Numbered from the stretch's first letter, positions 31,414-43,602 are shown. The stretch is 64,000 nucleotides of DNA from Buddleja alternifolia (GCA_019426215.1 CM033408.1:6513077-6577076), one strand, 5' to 3'. Program-made: numbers and translations. The notes: generated by a model not told the origin, from the letters alone.

Positions 31414-33106
31414 TGTTGAGTTGGTGGAGCCTGATCAAAAAAGAATGATCGAAGACAAGAGAAAACGGGAAAAGGAAAGAAAATGGTACAAAAGGCGTTC
31501 CTCGCGGCGTTTGCGGCAGTGCTGATTTGAAGCAACGTAGCTGCATTCCGGGCAACGGGACTTTTCTTGGACAGCAAGAAGTCAGTTTTTTGGCATGTTT
31601 TATACTTCTTTTTTGTTTCCTATTTTGATTAGATGACACGCAAAACCTAGTAAGTGCACTAGATCGTGCAAGTAATATAGTGGATATTTAAGTCCGGATT
31701 ATCGTACCCAAGGGACAACGTATTTAAGTATTGAAACTACTGTATTACCTAATTCCAAGTTAAATCAAATATTTAAGGTGTGATTGTTTAAATAAACTAA
31801 AGAAAATTAATTATGTAAAACACGTAGAAATTGAAAAATCAGAGGAAGAGAGTAACTAAGACACGTGATCCGGCCAAACTACTCCTTATCAATTATGAAG
31901 TGTGTTATTCAATTATTACTTATCATGCTATGGCAGAAACTCCAAAATTATACACTACCCAATCTCTTGGTATAGTGCGTCTATGTTAATTAATGATTCT
32001 ATATATCCCTATATGAGAATTCAATTAATAAACATGCATTAACAAGATTTATGAGATTCCCCGTTACTGGAAGGCTACACAAATGAATCGAATCTATCCC
32101 TAGTCAATTTTAAGACGTGATGTTCAATTGCTCAAGCATCCTTAACCTATATCCTCTCGGAATCTAAGCTAAGCAATTTATCAAACAAGTGGTGATCAAG
32201 CACTCATAAGCATTAAACACAACAAATTGAACACATAGCATGTCGAGCAATAATCAAAAACATAAATTTATAAACGATAATTCATAGTTTAGCCTTTACA
32301 CGACCTTAGTCAAACGAATTTAGTTCATGATTGATAAGAAAGAGAAATCATAATCTTTAAAAGACATGTTCAATGAACTAATCTCAAAAGAAAGTGAAAA
32401 CCTCCCTATTACAATCTTGATTTCCTCGTTGTTGCTTGAATTCTCCGTTTTCATAGACAAATTCGGAGTCTTCAAGCTTTTCTCTTGCTTCCCTAGGTTT
32501 TTCTCTCAATCCTTGTGTTGTAAAAAGTGTGTTTTTTCCAAAAAATGACTTAAAACACTATTTGTAGGTTGTTGTACGCGGACGGGATGCTGCGGCATCG
32601 AAGTCGGGATGCTGCAGCATCCAAGGATCGACCCGGGAAGCCGTTTTACACTGTGATGCTGCGGCATCACAGGTTTGTCGATTTTTTTCTTGACTTTTTC
32701 TTCATCTTTTGGATCCAATGATGCTCTACACCTGATACACATAAATAAAACAAATCAAGGTATAATGTGGGATAAAATTTACTAGAAAACGAGCCAAATC
32801 CAAGAAAAGAGGTACCCGAAAAGGTGTAAAATACGAGCTTATCATTAGACTTCTTCCCTTTGTATTAGGACTTTATTTCCTAATTAGATAGGGTTTAGAA
32901 TTGTTCAACTATTATAAATAGCTAGACTTATACTTGTAATTGTTGAATCACTTTGAAAAGTTGAATAAAATTTAGTTGGAGGTGGGCTTTTTCCCTTGGT
33001 TAGGGTTTCCACCAGAAAAATTTGCCTTTCTTTATTGCTTTTGATTTCTCAATTGTTTTCTTATTTTTCCTAAGTATTTCACTATTGAGAGCCTTGATTC
33101 CTAACA
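31414..33106 (+). repeat. 5' LTR of the 31414-36669 element, interrupted
   Basis: Made of 31414-31633 and 32850-33106, matching 36217-36430 and 36445-36669. The break is the solo LTR 31634-32844. TATA-like 'TATTATAAATAGCTA' lies at about 32911, and the LTR ends TTCCTAACA. Confidence 0.85.
31634..32844 (-). mobile_element. Solo LTR (Ty3-gypsy type) with TSD TTAGA
   Basis: 1211 bp with TG..CA ends (TGACACGC...GAGCTTATCA) between perfect TTAGA repeats at 31629-31633 and 32845-32849. Read on the minus strand it begins TGATAAGCTCGTATTTTAC, a start typical of plant gypsy LTRs. It contains repeated 'GATGCTGCGGCATC' palindromic motifs at about 32588-32670. No PBS, PPT or ORF. Confidence 0.88.
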
Positions 33107-33119
33107 ACTGGTATTAGAA
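33107..33119 (+). other. Primer-binding site
   Basis: ACTGGTATTAGAA directly after the 5' LTR; near match to the initiator-methionine tRNA complement TGGTATCAGAGC. Confidence 0.65.
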
Positions 33120-33202
33120 TTTTAGGAGATGTCTTAGGACTAGATCTGAGGGTAAACACGAGAGCTTAGATTAGCTTTGAGAGATTTTGTCAAGTGGGAG
33201 CT

Positions 33203-35830
33203 ATGGCTGGGGATGAGGGAAAAGTTAAGATAGATAGGTTCGATGGTAGAGACTTTGGGTTCTGAAAGATGCACTATAGAGGATTATCAGTATCAGAAAA
33301 AGCTACACGTGTTAGGCGTTATGCCCTCTATGCTATTGAGGAATTAGATTTAAGAGGGTGTTTTATTTATATTGTAAGAACATTATTATTTGGTTAATAA
33401 AAGGCATTGAGTTTGTTCTTATAAATCTAATAGTGGCATTGAATGTATTGAACAATTAGGTCCTTAAGATCGAGGTGTACTCACCACTGCTTATTTGATA
33501 AGTAGGAGCACTGGTGGAGTTAAGTGTTTGATCTTATAAAAACGGTCGTGAGTCAAGGAATCTAAATTGGGTGTTTAGATTCGACTCGTATGACACTTGC
33601 TTTGACAAAGAAAGTGCTAAAGTCTTACACTGATTAGATAGTGGAAGCTGGTGTCATGAATATGGTTAACGGAGTTAACATATTTGAACTCGACTCGTTT
33701 TAATCCTATCACATGAGTTTTTACTCAGTGACAGTCAATGATGAGGATTACCGTTATAATAGTATGAGTGAACTTTAGACCTGAGGAGTGATTTACATTG
33801 TGCTCGTACCATTGAATGAGTTATTAGAGTAGTTAGGCCCAATCATCCGTTGGTGGGTCGACCTCGAAGTACGATTCAATTGGTTCATTCGACAATGGGA
33901 AATGGACTGCCAATAGGGGATTCACTGTCTCGAAAGTAAACGAAAAGCAATTTGCACGTCATAGGTGTTGTGAAATTAAAGTCTTTGGCCAAAGCGTTAG
34001 TAACTGACTTATATTGGATATGAAGGGCAATTTGGTAATTTCACATCAATATGATTATTAAGTACAGTATCAAGTTTTATGAGTTTGACGTTCCATGACT
34101 CTTACTTGATCGGGTTGCATCAGTGAAGAGTTTATACTCATATGGTATTTTCAACATAAAGGTTCGTGATGAAATATTCATTTCGTACTTGATTGGGTTT
34201 CGGTATAGCTTCACAGGATGGCTTGGTGATAACTATATCCTTGGAATATATCCCATGCCAATCAAGATGAGCCTAGAGAGTCACGCTATGTAAAGATGAT
34301 ATAATAAAGAAATTTTACTTATTGAAGGGTATTTTGGTAATTTCACTTGGAGTGGAAATTAACAAAAGGGATAAGTATGGATTATAATAAATATATTTAA
34401 TTATTGTAATTAAATTATTTTATTCAATCAATATTAATAGTATGATATTATTAATTTAGAATTAATAAAGTACTACTGATAAAAATAGAATAGTATTTAA
34501 TTAATTAGCAATTGGTTTGGACTGGGAATATTAATTAAATACTAACACTAAGATTGGAGTAAGAAAAAGCCCAGTACACCTATCCCTAGGGCTCAGATCC
34601 GCCACCCCCCTCTTCTCCTTAGTCAAGGAGTAATATTTTATTTAAACACTAGGTGTTTAACTAAAATAATAACTCAAGTCAATTTTTCATCTTAGAGAGT
34701 GAAAAAGAGTAAAACACAAATTCTTCTCCTTCCACATAAACCCTAAGGCGCCCAACGCAGTCTGAGGTAGAGGAAATCGAGCTTCAAGATTGAAGGTTAT
34801 CTTTCGCATGATTATCTAGAGGAAGGAACGATCCGTTGCTTCTCATCAAAAGGCTAGGCTTTTTAGTTTTCATCAAAAAAGGTAATTAGATTACCACCTA
34901 TTCTTGATATCCTTTTGTGATTTCGAAATTATCAAAAACTTGAATTGAATTCGGGCTATGTGAATCGATTAAAATTTTGTATCCGCTTGTTCGATTCACA
35001 ACAACACGAACCTTTGATAGGAAAGAAGTTGGCGAAGATGACGGATGAAGATTGGGCATTGCTTGATTGCCAAGCTCTGGGTATGATTCGGTTGACGCTG
35101 GCAAGGAATGTTGCTTTCAATATCATCAAAGTGAAGACTACAACGGGTCTGATGCAGGGGCTATCAAATATGTACAAGAAGTCATCCACCTCGAACAAGG
35201 TATATTTGATGCGTAGATTATTTAATTTGAGAGTAGGTGAAGGTAGATCTGTGACGGATCACATCAACAAATTTAATGTGATTTTGACTTAGTTGAGTTA
35301 GATTGAAATCACATTCAATGATGAGATCCAAGCTTTGATCCTACTTTCATCCCTGAAAGTTGAAGTGCAATTGTGACTGCAGTAAGTAGTTCTTCCGGGG
35401 ATAAGACTCTGAAGCTTCAAGAATTTTGGGATATGATTCTAAGCAAGGAGATTCGCAGGAGGGAATCTGGTGAACTTATGGCAGGAGCCTTAAGTGTCGG
35501 TGGAAGAAGCAGTCAACAAAGTCACCGGGAAAAATGCAAGGAAGACGTGGAATGTTTTAATTGCTGGAAATTCGGGCACTACCAAAATAAGTGCAAGGAG
35601 CCGAAGATAGATAAGAAGAAAAATCAAGATGAGGGATCCGTAAATACCATGACGGAAAATCATGGTGATGCTTTAGAATGTTGTACAAGGGATCCAAGGG
35701 GTACTTGGATTTTGGACTCAGGTGCATCCTATCACTCTACATCGGAGGAAAGAATGTTGGCTAACTATGTTTCCAGTGAGTTTGGAAAGGTTTGTAGGTG
35801 GAGACGAAACCTTGAACACAGTAGGTAAGA
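33203..35830 (+). pseudogene. Gag of the 31414-36669 element, split by a solo LTR
   Basis: Starts at ATG 33203 ('MAGDEGKVKIDRFDGRDFGF'), then a TGA replaces the Trp codon expected next and the frame slips. Codons end at 'KKLH' before the inserted solo LTR and resume at 35009 with 'EPLIGKKLAKMTDEDWALLD' in the same order as intact plant copia Gag. The conserved UBN2-type region runs to 'VTDHINKFNVIL' (35286), then a TAG. A second open frame (35373-35828) holds the CX2CX4HX4C zinc knuckle 'CFNCWKFGHYQNKC' (35553-35594). Many breaks; not functional. Confidence 0.88.
33310..35003 (+). mobile_element. Solo LTR, family B copy 3, inside gag, TSD ACACG
   Basis: 1694 bp, TGTTAGGCGTTATGCCCTC...TTCACAACA, between perfect ACACG repeats at 33305-33309 and 35004-35008. 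Same family as 16826-18606 (opposite strand) and 19172-21186 (same strand). The interrupted Gag codons join naturally across it, which independently proves the boundaries. Confidence 0.93.
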
Positions 35831-36050
35831 GTGATGTTGACATCGAGGATGCCAATGGAGTGCAACTTAGGTTGCGGGATGTGAGACATATTCCGGGTCT
35901 TAGAAAGAACCTTATATCCATGAGTCAGTCAGACCGAGAGGGATATACCACGGTATTCAGTGGTAAATCTTAGGTGATCACCAAAGAGAATAAGGTAGTG
36001 GCGAGTGGTTCGAGAAAGGGAACATTGTACACGTTGGAAAAGAGAAGAGA
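35700..36050 (+). pseudogene. Aspartic protease and GAG-pre-integrase remnant
   Basis: 'TWILDSGASYHST' at 35703-35741 is the copia protease active site (Asp-Ser-Gly). A frameshift follows near 35790; the other frame reads 'GGDETLNTVGKSDVDI' and 'LRDVRHIPGLRKNLIS', then a TAG at 35971-35973, and ends near 'KGTLYTLE' (36040). The rest of pol is absent: about 165 bp later the PPT begins. Confidence 0.85.
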
Positions 36051-36204
36051 GTCCATCAAGTGGGGTTCACTTGAACCTAACAAATTGATGGGGCATGGAG
36101 ATGCCTCGATTTATCTCTACTGATTTTGGGAGATGTTCCAACTAGATTGAGTGCTCACTTAGGATAAGTGGAAAGTGTTTTTTCTAGCTATTTTGATCAG
36201 TCTC

Positions 36205-36216
36205 CAAGTGGGAGAT
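36205..36216 (+). other. Polypurine tract
   Basis: AAGTGGGAGAT directly before the 3' LTR start at 36217, identical to the sequence before the LTR at 19172. Confidence 0.8.
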
Positions 36217-36669
36217 TGTTGGGTTGGTGGAGCCGGATCACAAAAGAATGATCGAAGCAAAAGGAAAAGGGTGAAAAAAAGAAGGAAAACGGGCCAAAAG
36301 GCATTCCAGGAGGAACGTTGTGGCATTCGCGTCAGTGCTGATTTGAAGCAACGCCGCGGTCCAGGCAATCAGACTTTTCTTGGGTGGCAAGAAGTCGGTT
36401 TTTTGGCATGTTTGAGACTTCTTTTTCGTTTCCTATTGTGATTAGACTTCTTGCCATTGTATTAGGACTTTATTTTCTAATTAGATAGGGTTTAGAATTG
36501 CTCTACTATTATAAATAGCTTATAGCTAGACTTATAGTTGTAATTATTGAATCACTTTGAAGAGTTTAATAAAATCGAGTTGAAGGTGGGTTTTTCCCGT
36601 GGTTAGGGTTTCCATCAGAAAAATATTTTTCTTTATTTATTTTACCATTGAGAGACTTGATTCCTAATA
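36217..36669 (+). repeat. 3' LTR of the 31414-36669 element
   Basis: 453 bp, TGTTGGGTTGGTGGAGCC to TTCCTAATA; the last CA is mutated to TA. TATA-like 'TATTATAAATAGCTTA' near 36509. Confidence 0.9.
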
Positions 36670-36699
36670 AAAAGGTCTTGAGATTAATATTATAATTAT

Positions 36700-36788
36700 A
36701 TTATAATAATAATAATAATAAAACCTTCAAATATTGCTTAGCTTACTCATTTAATTCAGTCGTTTCGGCGAAGATGATGACGACGATG

Positions 36789-36851
<63 letters not shown>

Positions 36852-36896
36852 CCTTCAAATATTGCTTAGCTTACTCATTTAATTCAGTCGTTTCGG
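36700..36896. repeat. (TAA)n microsatellites with duplicated flank
   Basis: Two TAA/AAT tracts (36704-36722 and a long one at 36788-36849) are each followed by the same 48-bp text starting 'AAACCTTCAAATATTGC' and ending 'GTCGTTTCGGC'. The second tract is preceded by GATGATGACGACGATGAT. Confidence 0.9.
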
Positions 36897-38348
36897 CACA
36901 AAGATGTGTTTCAATGAGTATACACACACTTGTTTATAATTGTTGCAGACTAACCGGTGCGTGCTTTATTTTTTAAAGAAATACTATTTTTAAATACATT
37001 TTATTACCAAAAAGTAGTACTCACTAGCTAGTTTTTTAATCTTGTTTTAATTTGTAATAACATAAAAAGTGAGCTATCATGTTTTCCTGGAAACTAAGAT
37101 GAAATGAAAGTCTTTTAAAAAGAAAATACCCGAAAAAAACTATGTCTACATTCCATATATCCATCCCGCCGATATTATATATTGTCTTAGATTACGAATT
37201 ATTTTTGAAATTGTACGTAGTTGGGATCTAGTAGAGTAACATGAGTAAGATGCTTACGGAAGAAAATAATATATTTGAGAAAATGAAGTCCTATAATTGG
37301 GATATCGGTGCCAACGAAGTATAGTCCTACTGGCGAAATTGAGGCCCACAATATTAAAGGTCTTGGGTTCTACTCACATCAACAACGTGTGAGCCTTTCT
37401 TTACTTTCATAGTAGTTCATAACTGATTGTAATAATTGCTAGTTGATTGTAAGTTATTTCTATTTGATATTTATAATGATTTGTATCATATAATCGATTC
37501 ACTTAAAAAAATTGAGAAATCCGTGATGCTATTGAATTGGCAATTCGTTTCAATGGGATTCAACTATTAAGAATTATTATAGTTTTTCTTTAGTCAATCT
37601 GATTATTACCTATTTTATCTTTTATCTTGTCATTTTAATTTTCGTTAGTATTCTCATAGTAATTGCTAGGTCGGAAACGGTGTTAGATTGCTCATTGTTT
37701 AATTAGATTAATTCTCATATTTTCATTGTTAATTACTAGATTTGTTTTTCAGTTGATTAATTATATAGTGAATACCGTACTTTCTTTTAAAAATTAGAGA
37801 AAATGGCATTATATTCGAAATGGAGGATATAATTAAATTAAAGAGATTGTTATATTGGCGTATTGAAAAAAATTGAAGTAGCAACCCTAATCCCCTAAAA
37901 TAAAATAATATGACATGACATATTTATTTAGTTAAATTAAAATTTAAGATTTATGAGAAGCACGTGTCGTGCAACATGCATGCAATTGGAATGACAAAGT
38001 CCTAAGACCATATGTTCAAGGCAACAAATGTCACGCTTTTAGGATAATTGCAATAATTGAAGTCTGCAGCCTTCATTGATGACTCCTAAATGTTAAATAA
38101 ATAATACTCCACGTATACACATATATATATTTACACATACCTTAAAAAAATATTATTTATTAGCGGTTAATCTTTCATCATATTATTTCCCGTCTCTTGA
38201 TAGATATATATAATTAATTAATTACAAATATAAATTACATATATTCAACCTTTGCATTTATTGTACTTATTGTTTGCTTATTCAAAAGAAGTGATAAAGA
38301 TACGATAAATTAAGAAATGATTTATAACGTAACATTATTCACACGTAC
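36897..38348. other. Intergenic, no gene seen
   Basis: AT-rich, unique-looking. A weak tRNA-like stretch at about 37308-37400 ('TAGTCCTACTGGC', then 'GGTTCTACTC') could be an old SINE. Nothing else supported. Confidence 0.4.
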
Positions 38349-38388
<40 letters not shown>

Positions 38389-38402
38389 GTGTGTGTATAT
38401 AT
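38349..38402. repeat. (AT)n microsatellite
   Basis: Long AT run with a short GTGTGTATATAT tail. Confidence 0.9.
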
Positions 38403-38570
38403 AGAGAGATAGGATAGGGAGAGGGTGACATGAATCATGAGATATAGAGAACGACCTTAGAAAATCTTTAACTACTCTGGTCTCCCAACGTTGCAAAGCT
38501 CTAATCTTACCCTTTTGACAAAGAAAATATCTAGAGGCTCAATTCTAGTTGTTTAGAAGTTTGGAAACAA

Positions 38571-39059
38571 TTAGTGGCGGATCTAGGATTTTAGGTCAGT
38601 GGGGCACCAACGATAGAACGAAAATTTTTACCGCCCCCCATTGTACGGTCTGCTATATTTATAGGGGGAAATATAATAAGGAACTAGGTTCAGTTACAAC
38701 TTTTGACATACTTTATACTCTTATATCTCTTTCGTTATAGCCAGAATTTTGGGTTTTGTTGTAGGGGGGGGGGGAGCAAACTCAAAATAAAGAAGAAAAC
38801 GTGATATTTTTCGATCTTTAAGGGGGGCAAAATTCAAATATAAAAAAAATTATAAGGTAAAAAAATAATTTTAAAAAATTGGGTGGGGGGGGGGGAGAGG
38901 GGAGTGAGATGAAAATTGGAATTGAGGGTGGGCATTTAAAATTTTGAGTGGGGGCATTAATGTAATTTATAAGTTAAAATTAAAAAAATGTATATATTAA
39001 AAAAAAATTGAGTGGGGGCACTGCCCTCCCTGGGTTGGTTGTACGTCCACCCCTGGATA
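38571..39059. mobile_element. GTGGCGGATC-type TIR repeat
   Basis: Left end TTAGTGGCGGATCTAGG and right end GTCCACCCCTGGAT are imperfect inverted repeats; 'ACAAT' flanks both sides. Contains G-runs at 38766-38775 and 38885-38895 and the repeated phrase 'GAGTGGGGGCA'. Widespread plant repeat type, class uncertain (hAT-like). Confidence 0.5.
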
Positions 39060-39082
39060 CAATCGCAATTATTCATGTATAT

Positions 39083-39200
39083 TGTTAAATCTTATTTTCA
39101 GATCATTAAATGTAGTGGGATAATTTATTCGTATATGTTAAAGCTTATTTTCAAATCATTAAATATAGTGGGGTAATTTATTCATATATGTTAAATTTTA
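39083..39200. repeat. Tandem repeat, about 54-bp unit, disrupted third copy
   Basis: Units start TTAAATCTTATTTTCAGATC (39086) and TTAAAGCTTATTTTCAAATC (39138). A third begins TTAAATTTTA at 39191 and is cut by the element at 39201; its rest ('TTTTCAGATCATTAAATG') resumes at 40382. Confidence 0.85.
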
Positions 39201-40372
39201 GGGCAAAATATACTTTATACCCTGAATTATTCACTTTGTCTCATTTAGGTTCCTGAACTATAAAATGTATCAAAAAGCTCCCTGACTTTACTAGTCTAAA
39301 ATATTGAGGATGTGAAGATTTAATATAAATTTACTTTTCTGCCCTTTACATTTAAATGGAATTTGTTTATGTCTTTTTAAATTTCACCTGTCTAGGAGAT
39401 GTAATTATATTTTTATACTACTGCTACTACCAAGAATATTTATTAAATGTTATATACAATACTTTAATTACTATTTACATATTTACAGTTCATTATCTAA
39501 TATTATTATTAGTAATAAAGTATGGTAAATATTTATGTTTTCACAAAATCTATTATAACCTAAGTTAATCATAATTAGTATTTAAATTATAATTGTAGTA
39601 ATAAGTAAATGAGTACACATATTGATATTTTTAAATAATATTATTTATTTAGCTGTAATGTGCTTGAGATATATCCAATATGCAATAACCTTATTGTGTT
39701 ATTAATGACCAAAGTCTAAAAAATTATCGAGTTAGTTTAGTATATTTAAATATAGAGGTCGTTCTGAGTGTCGACTTCAACTAATAAAGATTATAACTTT
39801 GAGTAATCATTCTTCATGTTGATAATATTTTAATATTAATAATAATAATTTCATGTGATGTTTATAGCATTTAACAAGCCCCATACATAATATTATTTAA
39901 ATATGTTATATTAGTTATTCAAAAATAAATGCTAAACCAGAAATATTTTATATTTTTAATATCAATTTACGAACTACTATTAGTTTGATTACTTCTTTAA
40001 TTATCGCTATTCAATAACTATTAATTAGCTTAGAAATTTCATAGTCTAAATATGAAAATTATTAAATATTTTTCTGAAATGATAGTTTATATAAAATATA
40101 ACTTAAACTAACTATTTTATTAATAAATATATTTAAAAAGTTCTTAAACTAGTCAACTAATTAAAAATATATTTTCAAATGGTTAAGTCTTCATTGTGAT
40201 TGACAACTCCAAAAAATATAGTAAAGAAGAAGGGTATTATAGTCTTTAAAAAGGTGGTCAATGAAGTTATTGACAAAAAAATGAGGGCAGTGACCTTTTT
40301 GATACGTTTTATAGTTCAAGAACTTATATGAGATAAAATAAATAATTCAGGGGTACAAAGTGTATTTTGTCC
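39201..40372. mobile_element. Mutator-like TIR element with 9-bp TSD
   Basis: 1172 bp with about 90-bp terminal inverted repeats: left GGGCAAAATATACTTTATAC, right (reverse complement) GGACAAAATACACTTTGTAC, continuing through 'CTGAACTATAAAATGTATCA'. Flanks TAAATTTTA (39192-39200) and TGAATTTTA (40373-40381) match at 8 of 9. The interior is AT-rich with no transposase frame, so non-autonomous. Confidence 0.87.
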
Positions 40373-40439
40373 TGAATTTTATTTTCAGATCATTAAATGT
40401 GGTGCGATGGTGAAGAAAATCTAATCCTTTTCTTCTTAA

Positions 40440-41010
40440 ACGTAATTTTCACTCTGTCAACAAGAAATGAAAAAATCTCTCTCTAATCCCTAACCTTCTT
40501 TTTTCTTCTATTTTCCTCCTCCGACGTGAAGCAGTCGTCTACTTCACCACCGTTACCACCACCATCGTCGGGGGGTTGGGTTGGAGTATCCTACCTCAAA
40601 TTGTACATCACATATTCAAATCTGACGAGACAGATATGGATCTAAATATACATCTCCAAATCTGACGAGACGAATATGGATCTAAAGAGACAGAGACAGA
40701 TTTGACGAGATGAAAACGGTTGATTCTCAAGTTTTTTTATTTTATATAGTGTTTTAGATATTTTGTTTAGTATTTTATATCCTCTCTCGTATGAAAGTTT
40801 TCTTTTTCTTTCGAATGAGAGTTTCATCTCTCTTTTAATAGGAGTTGCACAAAAATTTTCTTGTGTTCGTTTGTGAGTTCTTAAGATTTGTTATCTTCAA
40901 GAACTTGATAGTTGGTGTTTCAAATGTTCTTATTACATCGTTTGAGTCGATATGAATTGTATTGTTCCAAGCGTTGTAAACTTTCAATTGAATGATATAT
41001 AAGACCGATT
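40440..41010 (+). repeat. Dispersed repeat, copy 2
   Basis: Aligns with the reverse complement of 26214-26740. Contains a pyrimidine-rich start (40480-40520), 'GACGAGACAGATATGGATCT' twice (40624, 40661), 'TCGAATGAGAGTTTCATCTC', and ends in a T10-A9 homopolymer at 41009-41028. Confidence 0.5.
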
Positions 41011-41028
41011 TTTTTTTTTAAAAAAAAA

Positions 41029-41459
41029 GTGGTGGGATGGTGGGGCCGCTGACCAAGATCCTATAGGTCATATATACTAATATTTATACTAGCATGGAGA
41101 TTTAAGTTTCCAAACTTTGTGAGAATATCATTAAGATTTGCATTTCTTTTCCAGTTAATTTGTTTGTGTCTCCCCAATTTTTCATGTTCTTTTACCAATT
41201 AATATGTCTCTTCAATCTTTGATTTTTAATGACATATATCATTAACAGTTCTCTCCAATATAATTTGTTTTTTCTCCCCAATTTGTCAATGTTTTTTTCC
41301 AAACAATATTTTTCTCCTATCTTTCATCTCCAACAAACACATAAAAAAACTTGTTCAAAAAAGAAAAGGGAAGACACATTAAAGAAACAAATATTTCTAA
41401 TTTTGTACGCATATAAAAAATGTATGCACAAATGGAGTGTAAATCTATAGAACATCGCG
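41029..41459. other. Intergenic, no gene seen
   Basis: AT-rich; only short T-rich frames. Confidence 0.45.
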
Positions 41460-41749
41460 TTTTGTAGTTCTAGTTTCATTGAATTTCAAGTTGCAACTTT
41501 AATCTCATAAGACCGAAAAAGTTGCACCTTTGGTCTCAACCGTCTATTTTTTACAGAAAAAAGAGAGTAGAGTGCATGCTGCATTAGTCCATAAAATGCA
41601 AACTAACGGCGAGTAGAGTTCACACCCTTTTCTCCATAAAAAAAATAAACGATTGAGAGAAAAAATGCAACTTTTTGAGTCTTATAAAACTAAAGTTGTC
41701 ACTTGAAATCCAGTGAAATTAAAATAACAGTGAAATTAAAATAACAAAA
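41460..41749. mobile_element. Foldback MITE-like inverted repeat
   Basis: Arms of about 70-100 bp: 'AATTTCAAGTTGCAACTTTA' on the left and 'AAGTTGTCACTTGAAATC' on the right, plus 'AAAAAGTTGCA' / 'TGCAACTTTTT' inside. The right arm has a 20-bp tandem duplication (CAGTGAAATTAAAATAA). No convincing TSD. Confidence 0.55.
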
Positions 41750-43592
41750 CCTTGGGATCGAAAGTGCAATTTTTCTTGTGGAACACAACACTTTTAATAA
41801 ATTTACATAAATGACGAAAATGTCAAAGGTAGAGAATTCAGGCAATTTCCTTGCTCTATTTCTTCCACGCTTACGTGGCGCGCATGCAAATTACCGTTCA
41901 ACTTAACGTAGGAAATCATGGATTTCATAATTGCATCATTATTGAAACAACTTGCGCCAGTTGTTTTAGGTGGTTTTGAGTAGTTTTTCAAAAAAAGAAG
42001 AAAACACTTGCGCCAGTTTCTCTACACATCTGAAATGAATTGCTTCTTCAATTATTGTTATAGATAATCTTATAATATATATAGTATCATCATTTTTATT
42101 GTGATTTTTTTATCTTTAATGAAATAAAATGACCAAATATCTCAAAAAAGAAAAATGAGAGCTTATTATTATATTTTCTTTTGGAAGAATAATGTTTATA
42201 ATGTCATTGGCTAACCCTTCACCGTTTTATAATGGTCAGAGACGGAGTGAGGCCCCGGACAGGTAGGGGCACTCACCCCCACCCCCAATTATTTGAAATT
42301 CTATTTTTAACATTCAATTATATTAAATTTTAAATATTTGCTCTCATAAAAATATTAATTAACATTTTCTTGAGGTCAAAACATATATCTACCCACTCCA
42401 TTTAAGTTGAATCTCTTATATCTTATATACCAAGTATCATTTTCATTTCTTTTTGTTTCCAAAATTCGATTTTTATTTAGCTAGAGTTTATTAATAAAAC
42501 ATAATGATAATTGATATTTTTTGTGAAAGGTTGTATTGAAGTAATTTTTCTTTAGACCATATTGTCTAGGCTTTTTATGTTTTCCTTTTATTTGATGCTA
42601 ACTATTATTACTTTCCTTTTTTCTTTATAAACTGGATTTTGTTAAATTAGTGATGCAAATATGTAAAATATTATTTGTATATATTTTATTAGTATGGACC
42701 TACTTTACATTTACCTTTAAGCTAACTTAATTAGTGACTTGATGAAAAAGACTACAACAAGCAAAATTCTTAAGCATAGAAATGACATAGTAAAATATCC
42801 ATACATGTTTTTATCCAATCCCGCCCACTCTTCCCCTTTCTAGCTCGTTCTTTGTTACAGTCCTTGATCTGATGAGATATCAATCTATGATAAATATGAA
42901 TTACGAAAATCCAATCAAATGTTTATTTTTGTTTATTTCTTACAACAACAATTAAAATAAATGAAATGTTATACAATATTTCTCCTTTTGAATTTTAAGT
43001 CCCCTCAAAACCTACTTACTTTGAAGGGTTTTGCAAATCCTCCATTAATTATCCAAGTCCCATTCGAAAAATTCTAGCTCACTCTTGGTTCGATAACCTA
43101 CTCACGTTATAAAATACATTTAGGTGAGATTAATCCGAGAGTGAATTAGAATTTTCCGATCCATTTGGAGTGTCTGACCGCACATCCAAACAAACCATAT
43201 GTCATAAACTTATTTTCTACTGAATCATTATTACTACTTATTATGCGGTCAATTAGAGTTAATTGTGGCATTTCTTGGACAAATCAAAATTGAAGGCGCG
43301 GGGAAGCAAATCAGATTTGGATTTGACTTGTGCCTGCCCAAAAGTGTCTTGGCCATTATGAGTCAAATCTCATGCTTATGACTTATCTATTTCTTTCATC
43401 ATACCATCAATCTATCATCACTCATGATAATAATAACCCAATAAATAAATAACTGCCCAACGGACAACTCAAAGACAATGATGTTTTCACCAAAGATAAA
43501 AAAAAGACAATGATGTCTTTTTTTCTTTTGCTGAGTCTTTCCTGAAAATATGCAGTAAAATGTGTGTTTTGGACATTCATGTAGATATGTAG
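41750..43592. other. Intergenic, no gene seen
   Basis: Holds a fragment like the right part of 38571-39059 near 42232-42290 ('TAGGGGCACTCACCCCC') and a 'TTCTAGCTCACTC ... GAGAGTGAATTAGAATTTT' inverted pair near 43069-43160 that looks like another MITE. No gene. Confidence 0.45.
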
Positions 43593-43602
43593 TTATTATA
43601 TA

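Larger units (their letters stand above)
31414..36669 (+). mobile_element. Ty1-copia retrotransposon, pol-deleted, with two nested solo LTRs
   Basis: LTRs TGTTGRGTTGGTGGAGCC...CCTAACA (31414-33106 with insertion; 36217-36669), PBS-like TGGTATTAGA at 33109, gag, a protease remnant, then directly the PPT CAAGTGGGAGAT (36205). Flanks AAAAGG (31408-31413) and AAAAGG (36670-36675) repeat exactly; the true TSD is probably 5 bp of this. Integrase, RT and RNase H are missing, so the copy is non-autonomous and could move only with help in trans when it was intact. Confidence 0.88.
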
